Source: Acheta domesticus (lineage: Eukaryota; Arthropoda; Insecta; Orthoptera; Gryllidae). From it: a DNA stretch of 64,000 nucleotides. Location of the stretch: the NCBI GenBank assembly GCA_031308135.1, contig JAHLJT010003656.1:76000698-76064697 (forward strand), given 5' to 3'. Of the stretch, positions 46,495 through 58,027 are shown piece by piece; the first letter of the stretch is position 1, and each line of letters opens with the position of its first letter. The notes below the pieces were generated by a model that had not been told where the DNA came from, did not search any database, and saw only the letters and a list, made by a program, of their open reading frames with translations. The position numbers and the translations under genes were made by a program.

Positions 46495-47082
46495 TTTTCT
46501 ACTCCCATTATATAATTTTCACTTTTTATGGTCTCAACCAGTAGAATAATGATACTGAGATACAGCGATGATATTGCGATACAGATTTCACAGGTTCTTG
46601 AACAATCACGGAGAAGTTTACAAACCAAGTATTGACAATTAATCATCTAGAATCGTTCTAGTTAATATTTTGTTCGATAGTGTATATTAAAATTGCATTT
46701 GATATTATATTATGCTGGTCAGTTTTAAGTTCTTTTATTATTAGTAATTTTTGGTGGAAATAAATTGGATCTTAATTTCACTTTGATCCTATGTGACTAG
46801 CGTAGTACTTCCTCGCAGGCGGACTATTTACCATAACCACCTGCGGCAGCATGCCAGTCTATTAGGATTAGGAAGCTGAACGCTAGGTGGCCTTGGCTGA
46901 ATCCTGCATGTCAACTGACACAAAACGATTCAATTAATTTAAAAAATTACAGTGTGAAACTGGATGTGATGGGCATTAATAAATTGGTGTGAAGTTTACG
47001 ATACTCGCTCGTTCCTTGCAAGTATTGTAATATCATACTCGTATATTAATACTCATCATTACATAATCGTTTCATAATGTAC
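46495..47082 (+). repeat. Dispersed repeat arm A (inverted mate at 60272-60867)
   Basis: Over about 590 bp this matches the reverse complement of 60272-60867. Shared words include TTCTACTCCCATTATATAAT, GTTTACAAACCAAGTATTG, ATTAAAATTGCATTTGATAT, CCACCTGCGGCAGCATGC, GCTAGGTGGCCTTGGCT and CGTTTCATAATGTA. Divergence is moderate with several indels, implying two old copies of one interspersed element rather than a recent inversion. No coding frame is shared. Confidence 0.85.
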
Positions 47083-47104
47083 TGTAGACAATAGTTCGTT
47101 CCGA

Positions 47105-47140
47105 CAACTACTTTGGTCATTAGCCTCGTGATACTTCCGG
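47105..47140 (-). repeat. LINE-tail-like motif
   Basis: GACAACTACTTTGGTCATTAG here resembles GTCAACTACTAAGGTCATTAG at about 61638 (both given in the usual spaced-block sense) and the LINE 3' terminus at 9960-9985 (CGACAGCTGGGTCATTAGCG). It is a short terminal remnant of a non-LTR element. Confidence 0.45.
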
Positions 47141-47279
47141 TGTTCCTTTCCTCCTGAATTGTAAGATGGAGTGCCGACTTACACTTACACGGGATTTATC
47201 CCTCTTAAAGAATCTTTTCCAACGAGTACCGCTCCAGCCAGGTCACGCAATAAGGTTCCGAAACGTCTTCCAATAGTGC

Positions 47280-47530
47280 AGTGCATGTAAGTGAAAGTAA
47301 GAGAAGACTAGAGGACAAGGAAGAGGAAGGAAAGATCATGCGCGGTCTATGACCCGCTTGTTAAGGTAAATGTCTGGCATTCGCGTGATCATAGAAAGTT
47401 CGGAAAACTTCATATCAGAGCAACAGGCTACTAGAATTCTCCGGTCAGCCGAATAATTCGACTTATCTATAAAATGGAAAATCCTCTAACGTCGGGAATC
47501 AAACCCTAGGGCTTCCTGGCGGCCAGCGGG
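47280..47530 (-). mobile_element. SINE head-half, minus strand
   Basis: Reversed, this gives a degenerate B box (GGGTTTGATTCCCGAC), then GGATTTTCCATTTTATAG, GAGAATTCTAGTAGCC, AACTTTCTATGATC, AACAAGCGGGTC and ACTTACATGCACTGCAC. The distal 3' block is absent. The tRNA-like end abuts the decamer array. Confidence 0.75.
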
Positions 47531-47545
47531 TAGTGACACCGTACG

Positions 47546-48397
47546 GTGGCGAGGGCGGCGAGCGAGGGCGGGCGAGCGAGGGTGGGCGAGCGAGGGCGGG
47601 GGCGGGCGAGGGCGGGCGAGGGCGGGCGAGGGCGGGCGAGGGCGGGCGAGGGCGGGCGAGGGCGGGCGAGGGCGGGCGAGGGCGGGCGAGGGCGGGCGAG
47701 GGCGGGCGAGGGCGGGCGAGGGCGGGCGAGGGCGGGCGAGGGCGGGCGAGGGCGGGCGAGGGCGGGCGAGGGCGGGCGAGGGCGGGCGAGGGCGGGCGAG
47801 GGCGGGCGAGGGCGGGCGAGGGCGGGCGAGGGCGGGCGAGGGCGGGCGAGGGCGGGCGAGGGCGGGCGAGGGCGGGCGAGGGCGGGCGAGGGCGGGCGAG
47901 GGCGGGCGAGGGCGGGCGAGGGCGGGCGAGGGCGGGCGAGGGCGGGCGAGGGCGGGCGAGGGCGGGCGAGGGCGGGCGAGGGCGGGCGAGGGCGGGCGAG
48001 GGCGGGCGAGGGCGGGCGAGGGCGGGCGAGGGCGGGCGAGGGCGGGCGAGGGCGGGCGAGGGCGGGCGAGGGCGGGCGAGGGCGGGCGAGGGCGGGCGAG
48101 GGCGGGCGAGGGCGGGCGAGGGCGGGCGAGGGCGGGCGAGGGCGGGCGAGGGCGGGCGAGGGCGGGCGAGGGCGGGCGAGGGCGGGCGAGGGCGGGCGAG
48201 GGCGGGCGAGGGCGGGCGAGGGCGGGCGAGGGCGGGCGAGGGCGGGCGAGGGCGGGCGAGGGCGGGCGAGGGCGGGCGAGGGCGGGCGAGGGCGGGCGAA
48301 GGCGGGCGAGGGCGGGCGAGGGCGGGCGAGGGCGGGCGAGGGCGGGCGAGGGCGGGCGAGGGCGGGCGAGGGCGGGCGAGGGCGGGCGAGGGCGGCG
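47546..48397. repeat. GGCGGGCGAG decamer array, 79 exact units
   Basis: From 47601 to 48390 there are 79 consecutive decamers with only one substitution (G to A at 48300). Imperfect units GGCGGCGAGCGA and GGTGGGCGAG precede them on the left, and GGCGGCGAG ends the right. Two tandem units supply GGG-C-GGG-CGA-GGG-C-GGG, so every position can enter a three-tetrad G-quadruplex on the + strand. Long open frames on both strands are artefacts of a repeat whose length, 10 bp, cycles through all frames without stops. Confidence 0.97.
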
Positions 48398-48720
48398 AGT
48401 GAGACTGGCACGGGCGAGCGTCGGAACGAGGGTAGATAGGGCGCCCAGGGTGAAGTCACGCCGTGCCTCGCATCCGCCCTGATAACGCCGAATTTTTATG
48501 CACGCCCGAGCAAAAAGCGGGGATGGGACCCGCCGGTCGCGTCCGCGCCCGGGCGGCCCAGGGCGACTTTTTGCGCATGAGGGAAGCCCAGCAATTAGGA
48601 GTCGCCCGGGCATTAAAGCGTCCAAAAAATTCACTCCCAGCCAAACAACTCTGTCGCCCTATTGTCAACGTCTTCGGATCAATACAGGTGATACGCGTAG
48701 GGATAAAGGGAATGATGTAA
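48398..48720. other. GC-rich unique flank of the decamer array
   Basis: Non-repetitive CpG-rich DNA fades into AT-rich sequence by about 48720. An 85-codon + frame (48463-48720) and overlapping frames exist, without a recognisable domain. Possibly regulatory or an unrecognised exon. Confidence 0.35.
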
Positions 48721-48729
48721 GCTGAATTA

Positions 48730-49820
48730 ATTATGGGGGAATAAACAAAATAATTTTCTGTTTGTGATTGTTGACGAAACACTGAAGCAATAAACAGTGC
48801 TCCTCAAAGGGCCTATACAAACACAATGATTGCGAAACTTTAAAATTATACATTTGTGTAAAAGTATATATCACTGTTCATTATTATTGTTAATAAATAA
48901 TATTCACAAAATAGAGGAGAAAGAGTTAAATTCGCATTCGTAATTTCTGGTTTGTGTGCCTTTTGGTCGCATGAAGTTGTCCTCAAGGAAATACCTTTCA
49001 AAGAGTATGATTTATACTTACGATTTAATTTCAAGAGTTCTCAATAGCATACCTCCAAATCACAGAAAATGTATGAAATAGTAAAATAGTTCACATTTCA
49101 AATCACATTTTGCTTTCAAACTTAAACAAGTTTAGCATGATATATCATACTTTCAATTTTTACAGCCTGTGCTAATGCTGAATATCTAGTGTCTCGGAAT
49201 GTTCTGGCCATGTTTTTAGTTAGCCAGCAGATGTTCCAAACACAGCACGATGTATCGAAAGTCCGGACTCTACTGGCGACACACATCTGTATTGATAATG
49301 TATGAATTTCCCTCTCATCACTGCGAAACAGAATTAGATTTTGGGTACAGAAATATGGGATACGAGGTAGAAGTACTGGAGGATAACATCCGAACAAATG
49401 AAAAGAGGACAGCGAAAAGTGAGTTATGCAGTTGCGATCAAAATGAAAGACAAGTAAAATCATTTCTGATTTCACACCGAGCATTCCTTTGATGATGAGG
49501 CACAAAATATGAATACGCTTTTATAAAAATATCCACGATATTACGTATATGTAGTAACTTCAGAAATATATTGTGTAGGTGTAATGTGTGACTTGTAGGA
49601 GTATATGAATCTTTTAAATGTCAATACAATCGGTCAAAGGGAAGAAATGTTTAATATAATTTTGCTTCAATTACACATGTAAATGCGACACTACACGATT
49701 ATATTTTTTTCATCCTTTTCTTTTTTGGCTCCGCACGTGTTTAACCAGTTACCGGAAGGATGTTTGGAGATGAGAAACAACCAGTTACTTTTTATTCTTC
49801 ATGATTATGTTCTCCTCCAG
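48730..49820. other. AT-rich DNA, nothing recognised
   Basis: A 127-codon minus frame (49122-49505) contains no known motif and has no supporting context. Confidence 0.45.
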
Positions 49821-49829
49821 GAGACATCG

Positions 49830-50511
49830 CCTTAAAGTAAAACTGTCCGTGTGGGCGAGGAGGTTTGCGTGCTCCAAAGAAGTCGAGGGCAGTGCAGGGG
49901 TAGCATTGCTATTGAGTTGGCGAACTGACTGGCTGTGCTGCCGGTAGGGTCACCCATGCTGTATAGGTCTCGATGGAGGAGCTAGACGAAGGGATGTCTC
50001 ACAATGGTGTACCAAATCCTTTCACAACCATGTACCAAATCCTTTCAAATTAATTTCCTATATCCTCCCCATCCTCCCACCTGCGGTACTTACTCATAGG
50101 TGGTTCCCTTACTAGTGTGTCACGGCTCTACTTACTTTGTGACCCACTTCTTTCATCTTTCTAGCAGGTCAGTCTTGACCCCTTGTGTTTTTCGACCCCG
50201 ACGCTATTAGGTTTCGAGGGCTAGGGAGTCGTTCTTTTTTTCCTTCTCTTTCCTCTTACATTCTATTTCTCTTATTTTCTTGCTACTCTACTCTTCAATG
50301 TTGTATTCCTTTTCTTCTTTCTTCTTCACTCATCCTCAAGCCAAGGTGTAAAGCAACACGTGCTGAGGGCTAGAAGTGGCGCAGGGGGTTTCTGCGTCTC
50401 AAACGGAGCCTGTGGGATACCTGGCGACCTCCCACAGTAACAGTACCCTTCCTATTCATGCGGGGCTCTGAATAGGTTGATAGTTAATCCCTAGCTACTC
50501 GTGGGACAGTG
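49830..50511 (+). mobile_element. LINE 5' UTR and internal promoter region
   Basis: This non-coding leader sits directly upstream of the LINE ORF1. It includes a CCATGTACCAAATCC direct repeat near 50010-50040, a long pyrimidine tract (50230-50335), and GGGGCTCTGAATAGGTTGAT followed by CTAGCTACTCGTGGGACA just before the first ATG. I recognise that last segment as typical of Jockey-type elements in arthropods. The exact 5' end is uncertain. Confidence 0.65.
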
Positions 50512-51754
50512 ATGGATAATGGAAACAATACAAAAACTGAAAATAAAACAGGAAAAAATACACAAAAAATGAACAAAAGGCATACAAGTAGATTCTTTAA
50601 CTGAGAACACAACGAGCGAATACTTGAAACTTGTAAAAACTCGCTTAAATACAGTTGCACAAACAACAGATGCACAAAATAATCGCGAAGAGGCAATAGA
50701 ACCAGGAACAAATCAAGATCAGAAACGCTTAAAAATTCTCCACGAAGAACTAAAAAAAGCGGAAGAGGTGATCAACTATTTACGCAATCAAATAGAAAGT
50801 CTTCAAGCCAAGACAAAGTATTCTTATAATCCAACCAGCTGGGAGAAAGAAGAAGAAATTGTTAACAGAGAAACAGCTTGTTTATTACCCAAGAAACATA
50901 CCAAAAGACAGTCTAAGAAAAGAAAGGCCACATCGTCAACACAGCAGAGCCCAATTAAACACCGTATAGAACAAAAATCAAAAATCATAAAAGAGAAAAA
51001 GCCACCTCCAGTAGTAATCAGCAATCTCACCAACTACTAGGAGATTAAAAACCAGCTGGAAAGTAAAAATGTACAGTATATTGCTACATTTATGAATAAC
51101 AAACAAATTAAAATAAATGTCAGTAGTGGAACAGAATACCGCGAACTGACAAAAATAATTAATGAAGCCAAACAACAATGGCATACTTAAGAAAATAAAC
51201 AAGAGAGGCATATACGAATTATGATCAGAAATCTGCACCCATCTTGTGACACAGAAGAAATTAAAGCGGAACTAGAACAAAAAGGGTTCAAAATTTTATC
51301 GGTAGAAAATAAATTAAAAAGAATTAAAGAGAATAACCAATATAAATACATTAAACTCCCATTATTTATGTTAACTTTTGACAAGGATGATGACATTAAG
51401 AAAATCCACGAAATACAATTTCTTGCAAATATGAAAATCAGAACAGAAATGTACAAGACTGGGAAGTTAACCCCACAATGTCAAAGGTGTCAATGTTATA
51501 GCCACACACAAAAAATTGGTCAGAGAAATCCAGTATGCGTCAAGTGCGCGGGAAATCACCTAACATCTGCTTGTACAAAATCAAAAAGCACACCTGCAAA
51601 ATGTGCTAACTGCGCTGGAAGCCATCCAGCAAATTACAGAGAGTGCGTTATTGCCAAAGAACTGCAGAAAAGAAGAAATCAACAAAAACATAAACAAGAG
51701 AAGTCCGGAACAAAAACTTTTACATCTAAAAGGGCAACCGAACAAATATTATAA
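50512..51754 (+). pseudogene. LINE ORF1, gag-like protein with C2HC knuckles (broken)
   Basis: The probable start is ATG 50512, with a frame shift near 50570. From 50624 to 51754 a single frame runs with two in-frame stops (51038 and 51188). The N-terminal part is Lys/Glu/Gln-rich and probably coiled coil. The middle (about 51200-51450: IRNLHPSCDTEEIKAEL, then a beta-strand-rich stretch) fits the PRE_C2HC-type domain. Three zinc knuckles follow at about 51475-51650: CQRCQCYSH...C, CVKCAGNHLTSAC and CANCAGSHPANYREC. This protein normally binds the element's RNA in a cytoplasmic particle. Family order ORF1-ORF2 is preserved. Confidence 0.9.
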
Positions 51755-51933
51755 CCTTATAAAATTGCTGTTCAAGGGAATGGAATGAAACAAAACAGCA
51801 ATCCACTGCAACCTAAACCAAATAACGACACATCAGTACAGCAGATGTTACAACAGATTATGCATATGATGAACCATTAGCATATGATGATTAGATCGTT
51901 TAGAAGCCATAGCAACAGGGAAAGATCAAAATA

Positions 51934-53928
51934 ATGGGTAAAAAAGATCTGAGAATAGTAACATGGAATGCTAATGGCATTCAGATTAAAACATATGAAC
52001 TAGAAATCTTTCCAAATACACAACATATAGATGTGTGCTTGATATCAGAAACTCACTGTAAAAAAGAATCTTATATAAAACTAAAAGGCTTTAATATTTA
52101 TCATACTACCCATCCAGATAATGATGCGAAGGGAGGGAGAGAGATTATCATCAAAGATTGCATAAATCATTATGAAGATAACCCAATACAGTGTAAAGAG
52201 GTGCAGCTTGCGACAGTAATTAGATTTATAATCTACCAAACAAGATCTTAAAATTGGTTCAATATACCGCCCACCAAGACACCACCTGAAACTTGAATAT
52301 TACAAAGGAATATTGCAACACATGGGCGAAAGTTTTGTAATAGGTGGTGACATGAATGCCAAACACACTGATTGGGGAGCAAGGTTGATCACTACCAAAG
52401 GAAGTGAGTTAAAAAAGCTATCAGGGAAACAGGTTGCAATACGCATTCAACAGGAAAGCCAACGTACTGGCCTACTGACAGAGACAAAATACCAGACTTA
52501 CTGGACTTCTTCACCTCGAAGAAAATTTCATCAAATTTTATAGATATAGACGAACGTTTTGATTTAAATTCTGACCATTCAGCTGTTATCTTAACGCTGA
52601 GTGAACGAATAATTAATAAAGATGTGAGACCAACTCTTGTGAATAAAACTACAGACTAGGGATGTTTCAAAATTGATTTACAGAGCGAAATCAATTTGAA
52701 TGTCAATCTAAAAACAACTGAACAATTAGACATAGAAGTAGAAACATTTTCGAGACTTCTACAAACAACTGAATTTAATAACAGCAGAGAAATAACACGC
52801 ATCACAAAAGGATTTAATTATCCAGCTGAAATACGAAACCTAGTAAGAGAAAAAAGATCAGCGAGACGAAAGTGGCAACAAACACGACACCCAGCTGATA
52901 AGACTGTCCTCAATAAGGCGCAAAATTTGAAAAGAGAAATTCGTACGTTAAAAGACGAAAGTATCAAAGCATACCTTTCAAATGTAACAGCTGATGAAGA
53001 TACTGATTACTCACTCTGGAAAGCCTCTAAACGAATCAAAAGGCCGATCACATCAGTCTCTTCAATAAGAAAATGCCAAGGAGAGTGGGCAAGAGATAAA
53101 CGAAAAGCAGATTTATTTCCAGAACATCTAGTGGACGTCTTAATTACAGTAAATGATATGCAGAGCAATAATAACAGTCTTCAAAAAGTAATTAATACTG
53201 TAACAGGAACGATAACTCCGGTTACTCAAAAAGAAGTGGCTGATGAGATTATGACTAATTTAAGTTCAAAGAAGGCACCAAGATTTGATTTGATTACCGG
53301 ACAAATATTGAAGCAGTTGCCACAAAAAGGGATAGCCATGCTGACGTACCTGTATAATGCTGCTTTTAGACTGAAATATTTTCCAGCAAGCTGGAAAGTG
53401 GCTGAAATTATCATGATGCCGAAGCCAGGCAAACCACCCCACAAAGTGGAATCATATAGACCGGTCTCGCAGTACCATTAATTTCAAAATTATGTGTAAA
53501 ACTCTTACTGAAAAGGTTAAAACCAATTATACAAAATGCTAGATTGATCCCTGACCATCAGTTTGGTTTTAGATAAAGACACTCGACAAAAGACAAAGTG
53601 CACCGAATTAGAGATGTTATAGAAAAAGACTTAGAAGAGAAACAAGTATGTTCTGTTTTATTCTTAGATGTTGCGAAAACCTTCGACAAGGTTTGGCATG
53701 AAGGATTACTGCATAAATTAAATAAAATGCTACCCCAACAATTTGCTGAAATCCTCACTTGATATATATCTGTGAGAATGTTCAGGACAAAGCAAGAAGA
53801 TGCTTACTCTGACCTGAAGGATATCCAAGCAGGTGTGCCACAGGGTAGTGTCCTTGGGCCTATATTGTATTTATTATACACCAATGATATACCAAACCCA
53901 GAACAAGGAAACTTAGCCAACAAATGTG

Positions 53929-53930
<2 letters not shown>
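51934..53930 (+). pseudogene. LINE ORF2, APE endonuclease and partial RT (broken)
   Basis: ATG 51934 starts 180 bp after ORF1. The endonuclease is clear: TWNANGIQ, ISETHCKK (catalytic Glu), YRPPRHH and GGDMNAKHTDWG. The linker runs 52690-53200 and RT starts with KKAPRFDLITG, where members usually have KAPGFD. Next are MPKPGKPP, YRPVS, HQFGFR, FLDVAKTFDKVWH (motif A Asp) and GVPQGSVLGPILYLLYTNDI. At least three frameshifts (about 52250, 52550, 53470) and stops at 53573 and 53759 disable it. Sequence ends at NLAN, just before the expected FADD motif, where a TA microsatellite begins. RT motif C, thumb and RNase H are absent. Confidence 0.9.

Positions 53931-53932
<2 letters not shown>

Positions 53933-53970
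<38 letters not shown>
53933..53970. repeat. (TA)n microsatellite truncating the LINE
   Basis: 19 TA units continue into ACACATACACATATATACAC. This is the exact right boundary of LINE homology. Confidence 0.95.
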
Positions 53971-53990
<20 letters not shown>

Positions 53991-54171
53991 CAGACATTGA
54001 CATCTGTTGGATGAAAGAGATTTACCCTTATTGCGTTTTTATAAAATAGTTTTGTCCGTATATACTTAGAATTATTGAAATGCAAAAGTGACGAAGTATA
54101 TGCTTGTCGGGATTCTTTGTTCATTTCTAAGGCGATTTCTGTCTGCGTCAATCGATACATCGTTAGGCTCG

Positions 54172-54230
54172 CTTGGTACGAGCCTAAGTCTTTGCTCGTA
54201 CCAAGACCGACTACATTTTTGAATGTAGTC
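54172..54230. other. Two consecutive perfect hairpins
   Basis: Arms CTTGGTACGAGC (54172-54183) and GCTCGTACCAAG (54194-54205) enclose 10 nt. Three bases on, GACTACATT (54209-54217) and AATGTAGTC (54222-54230) enclose 4 nt. Such tandem stem-loops can be transposon ends or a structured RNA; no further evidence decides. Confidence 0.7.
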
Positions 54231-54239
54231 TTGCACTAA

Positions 54240-55000
54240 GCAACGCGGAAGCAGAAAGTATCTTCACTTTAAAGTAAGTTGCAACTTTTAATCAGTTTCA
54301 ATCAAGTTGGTTTTGTGGAGGTCTTCGCAACAAAAGAGGTCACTCACAGGATGCGAAGAGAAAAAGTTCAAACGAACTCGAAAAGAACCCACAATAACCA
54401 GAAAATAATACCACTTACTGTTTGTTCTTCATCAATAAAATGCCAGTTGTTCGGTGCCTTATATTTTTCACAGGAGAGAAGCTCGGCGTATTCCGCCTGG
54501 TTCTGTTGTTTAAATGGGAAAATGTGTTTACATTCATGAAAAAATGCAATAAAAGCCCAAAGAACTCAAAAAAGATTCCTACATATAATAATAATAATAA
54601 TATATATGTTATCTTGTTAATTATCTTGTTAATTATTTATATGTTCTTCTTTTAAACTGATTACTTTACGTGTATAGTAAAATTGAATTAAATTGGTTTT
54701 GTGACTTGTATTGATAAAAACAAAAGCTGTAATACATTATTAATGTATTACATCGTTGGGTTTTTGATAATCAAATCAGTTATTGGATCCAAGAAGTACG
54801 ATAAAAAAAAAGAATTACGAAGTCATAAGGCTTCTTTTTTGTGGGAAGTTATGCAATTATCATACGAATGGTGGATTCTTAATTTTGATAAAATATTTTC
54901 TTGCACATCTCGAATACTATTGAAACTCGCTCTGAAAGTGGAGAAGTCGTAAACTTTCCGCATTCTAGTATTTAAACACAACCCATCAATTCACATACAT
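54240..55000. other. AT-rich DNA, nothing recognised
   Basis: Short frames only. Confidence 0.4.
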
Positions 55001-55009
55001 TCCGCTCCA

Positions 55010-55500
55010 AAGATTTCTGCCATTATCGGCTAAAAACAGCTTAATGGAGAGCATGGAAAGTAAGGAACGCCGTGTTTTGAAAACTCGCCAGGCTCCTCGG
55101 TGCCTTGCACGAAGCAATGAATATCGAAGCTTTAATTCCAGGGCGTAGAAACTGGTGTTTCAAGCGGAGTAATAATCTGCCTCCCACCTCTCTCCGAACG
55201 TAGCGGTAGGAGCGGCAGAAGGCAAAAGAGGGAAGGAGCTTAAGGTTTTGAAGAGGCTCGCGGCATCGGCCGCCCTTCCTCTCCGCCTATTGCTCATACA
55301 GGAGAAACACCACAAACGGAACACAAGCACACCGGAGACGAGAGCGCTGTTCAAAGACTGAAAGGCGTATAATGACGCATTAAACGGCATCCTTAACTGC
55401 CATCGAGTGTCCGCTTCAAAGTCATTCTCTTTCCTCATTCCCCTTGCTCTTCGGCTCTATGGCTGCGTCTACCTCAGGGATAGACACTTGCTAAACATGG
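55010..55500. other. Unique balanced-composition segment, candidate conserved element
   Basis: About 490 bp with balanced GC and no internal repetition sit between AT-rich flanks. It includes AACTCGCCAGGCTCCTCGG, CACGAAGCAATGAATATCGA and AGCTTTAATTCCAGGGCG. A minus frame of 92 codons covers 55160-55438 without a known domain. The composition is that of constrained non-coding DNA or an exon rather than decayed transposon. This is a judgement from composition only. Confidence 0.35.
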
Positions 55501-55849
55501 CGGCACAGTTAGTTTGGAGTGCGTGGGAGACTTCTTGGCCCAAGCTGTCGTAAAAATTCATAACTACTAATGCTGGACTTGAGATCACACTGGTCGACAC
55601 GCTTTTCCGAAATTTCTATTGCATATCTAATTTTTAACCGATTCTTAATATTATTGATCTTGCGGATTTAAATATGAAAACGGTTTTGCTCTCCATTTTT
55701 TATTGAAATTTAAACTTCTGAATTCTAGCAGTTATTACCCATTGTTTTCAATGAACAAACAACTGATAGTTAAATTAACATTCAATTTATTTTATTTAAT
55801 TTATTAATACATTAAATAATACATAAGATATCCAAATGCATACAATAAA

Positions 55850-56071
55850 AACTTAGATCATACGGAAAATCTCGGGTTTTGTATATATTTCCAGAATTTC
55901 TTGTTTATTAGATTTTAATTTGAATCCAAGTAATATTTAATAAAGCCAAGTTACTCAAATATTCCTAGAAATTGTAACGCTGGAAGATTTTTTATGTGTT
56001 TAGCCTAATATACAATTAACTTTTATTTCTTAAATTCAATCTACAGAATCAGAATTTTACAGACGTAAAGG
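55850..56071 (+). repeat. Direct repeat copy 1 (222 bp)
   Basis: It starts AACTTAGATCATACGGAAAA and ends ATTTTACAGACGTAAAGG. The second copy at 56728-56948 is nearly identical. The pair brackets about 656 bp of unrelated AT-rich DNA. Confidence 0.95.
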
Positions 56072-56727
56072 ATTTTTTTTTATTCTGGCCCTCAAGAAAA
56101 TGTGCGCAGAGAAATCACTTTCCCCACACGTCATATACAGTTTTTACTGTTTTTTGACAAATAAATAAATAAATAAAATCATTTAATATATTATCCAAAC
56201 CTACTATTAGAATAAATGTAAGTATACTCAAGCGTGAGTATAAAAGGGACATACTCGAATTAGAATGAAATGACGTATAAAATCTTTTTTTATATCAGAA
56301 TATTAGAAATTACACATATCATTTTAAAAGATTAAATAACGAGTAGCTAATTATGACCGGTCAAAAAATAAAACCGCGGGCTGATCGTTTTTGTAAATTG
56401 CAGTTACAAACTGAACAAGACATGTGGTGGTATTGTCTTTACCAACACTTTTATTCTAATGAACTGTTTTCAATAGTTTCTTCTGTGTCGTTGAATTGAC
56501 TTCTCTAGTCTATTCTGACTCTGCGATTACGATTCAGTTTGAAAGAAATTAACCAGAATATAAATACTATTTAAAATATTGAAATCAGTTTTCCTAGCAG
56601 ACAGAATTTATCTTTATATGTGTATTTAAAGGCTATATAAGAACGTTTCAATTTCATTACTGTGGATACTTCAAACATGTAAAAAAGATCCTCTAAATAG
56701 AAATTGGTGAAAGCACAGTACATTTTA

Positions 56728-56948
56728 AACTTAGATCATACGGAAAATCTCGGGTTTTGTATATATTTCCAGAATTTCTTGTTTATTAGATTTTAATTTG
56801 AATCCAAGTAATATTTAATAAAGCCAACTTACTCAAATATACCTAGAAATTGTAACGCCGGGAGATTTTTTTGTGTTTAGCCTAATATACAATTAACTTT
56901 TATTTCTTAAATTCAATCTACAGAATCATAATTTTACAGACGTAAAGG
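56728..56948 (+). repeat. Direct repeat copy 2 (221 bp)
   Basis: This matches copy 1 with a few substitutions and one-to-two-base indels (for example GCTGGAAGATTTTTTATG versus GCCGGGAGATTTTTTTG). LTR-like TG...CA ends, a primer-binding site and a polypurine tract are not evident, so a small LTR element is not demonstrated. Confidence 0.95.
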
Positions 56949-57620
56949 CTGACCAAATTGTGAATACTGTAACACAGAAATTCAAAATGTATTTAGTCAA
57001 ATAATCCAAGATTAGAAATGTCCTTAGTTTATGCAAACTATCATTACAATGGGATCATACTTAACTTAAGGGTCATTCCAACCAGTCCTCTTGGCTTGCA
57101 ACAGTTCTTAAATAATGTAATTGCACGTTAAAATTTAATTAATAATAAATAAAAAAGAACAGGGAACTGTTATCAGTGTTCAAAAAGTTTCAAGGTTTGT
57201 GATGTTTTTTATTTGCATTTTGGAATAACCACATAAAATATGAAGTACTAACGTTACTTTTGTGTAATGCAATCCACATTTCTAAATTATTTGAATCGTT
57301 CAAATACTAAAAACAACTTATTCGCAAAGAAAGAGAGAAAGCACATTTACGAAAAAATTCTAAATTCTTCCAACAAAAAATAACACATCAAAATTACATT
57401 AAACTTTTCGAAGGCTACGAGAAAAATTTGATTAACTGATATATAAATCTACTTCTAAAATTAGAAAATATTCAATAATATTGTGGGACATAATAAAGAC
57501 CATGATTCGTAATTAAAACCTCCTATTCCCATTCATCCGCTACTCAAAACTGTATGTCTGCAGTGACTTGACACAAAGAAAATATTCGTGCAGTAGCACA
57601 TGTTGCAGAAAAGAAACTAG

Positions 57621-58027
57621 CGGTGCTACAGAATGGCACAGACTTTCTCTTACTAGTTAGTTTTCTAATTTCTTTGGTCTGGCGCAGATTTTTTGTCTTG
57701 TCACATACTTTTGCCAGCTGCCATTTATAGTCGCCCAAGTATGTTTTTTGAAATTTTGTCATTATTCGGTTTACTTATAATAGAAACAAAATATTACTTT
57801 AAGAATATTATAGAAGAGTAAAGCCTCGTCATAAATGGCAATTTACTTTGAAGCATTTGGAGTAGCTTTTAAGAAAATGGCGTTTAAGAGTTACGGTTTA
57901 TGCGAAATTTGAAGAGCTTTATCAGAGAAAATGTTTGAGTTTTCGAAAAATTTTATTGAAAGTCATTTGAAGCATTTTTGCTCACAAATGCAATAGGTTT
58001 TACAAATTGCTGGAAATGTGCATATTA
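57621..58027 (+). repeat. Dispersed repeat, copy 2 (mate at 14793-15185)
   Basis: It shares GGCACAGACTTTCT, TTCTAATTTCTTTG, CTGCCAGCTGCCAT-like words, ATTTGAAGCATTT and TTGCTGGAAATGT in the same order as 14793-15185. Here it continues into further diverged units to about 58560. Confidence 0.7.

Noticed and set aside
47546..48397. CRISPR array
   Set aside because: The unit is a contiguous 10-mer with no spacers, in eukaryotic DNA.
47486..48634. Long Arg/Pro/Ala and Gly/Arg-rich proteins on both strands
   Set aside because: Pure translation of the decamer array; a 10-bp unit without stops is open in several frames at once.
55850..56948. Small LTR retrotransposon
   Set aside because: The direct repeats lack TG...CA ends, a primer-binding site, a polypurine tract and a target duplication, so only direct repeats are annotated.
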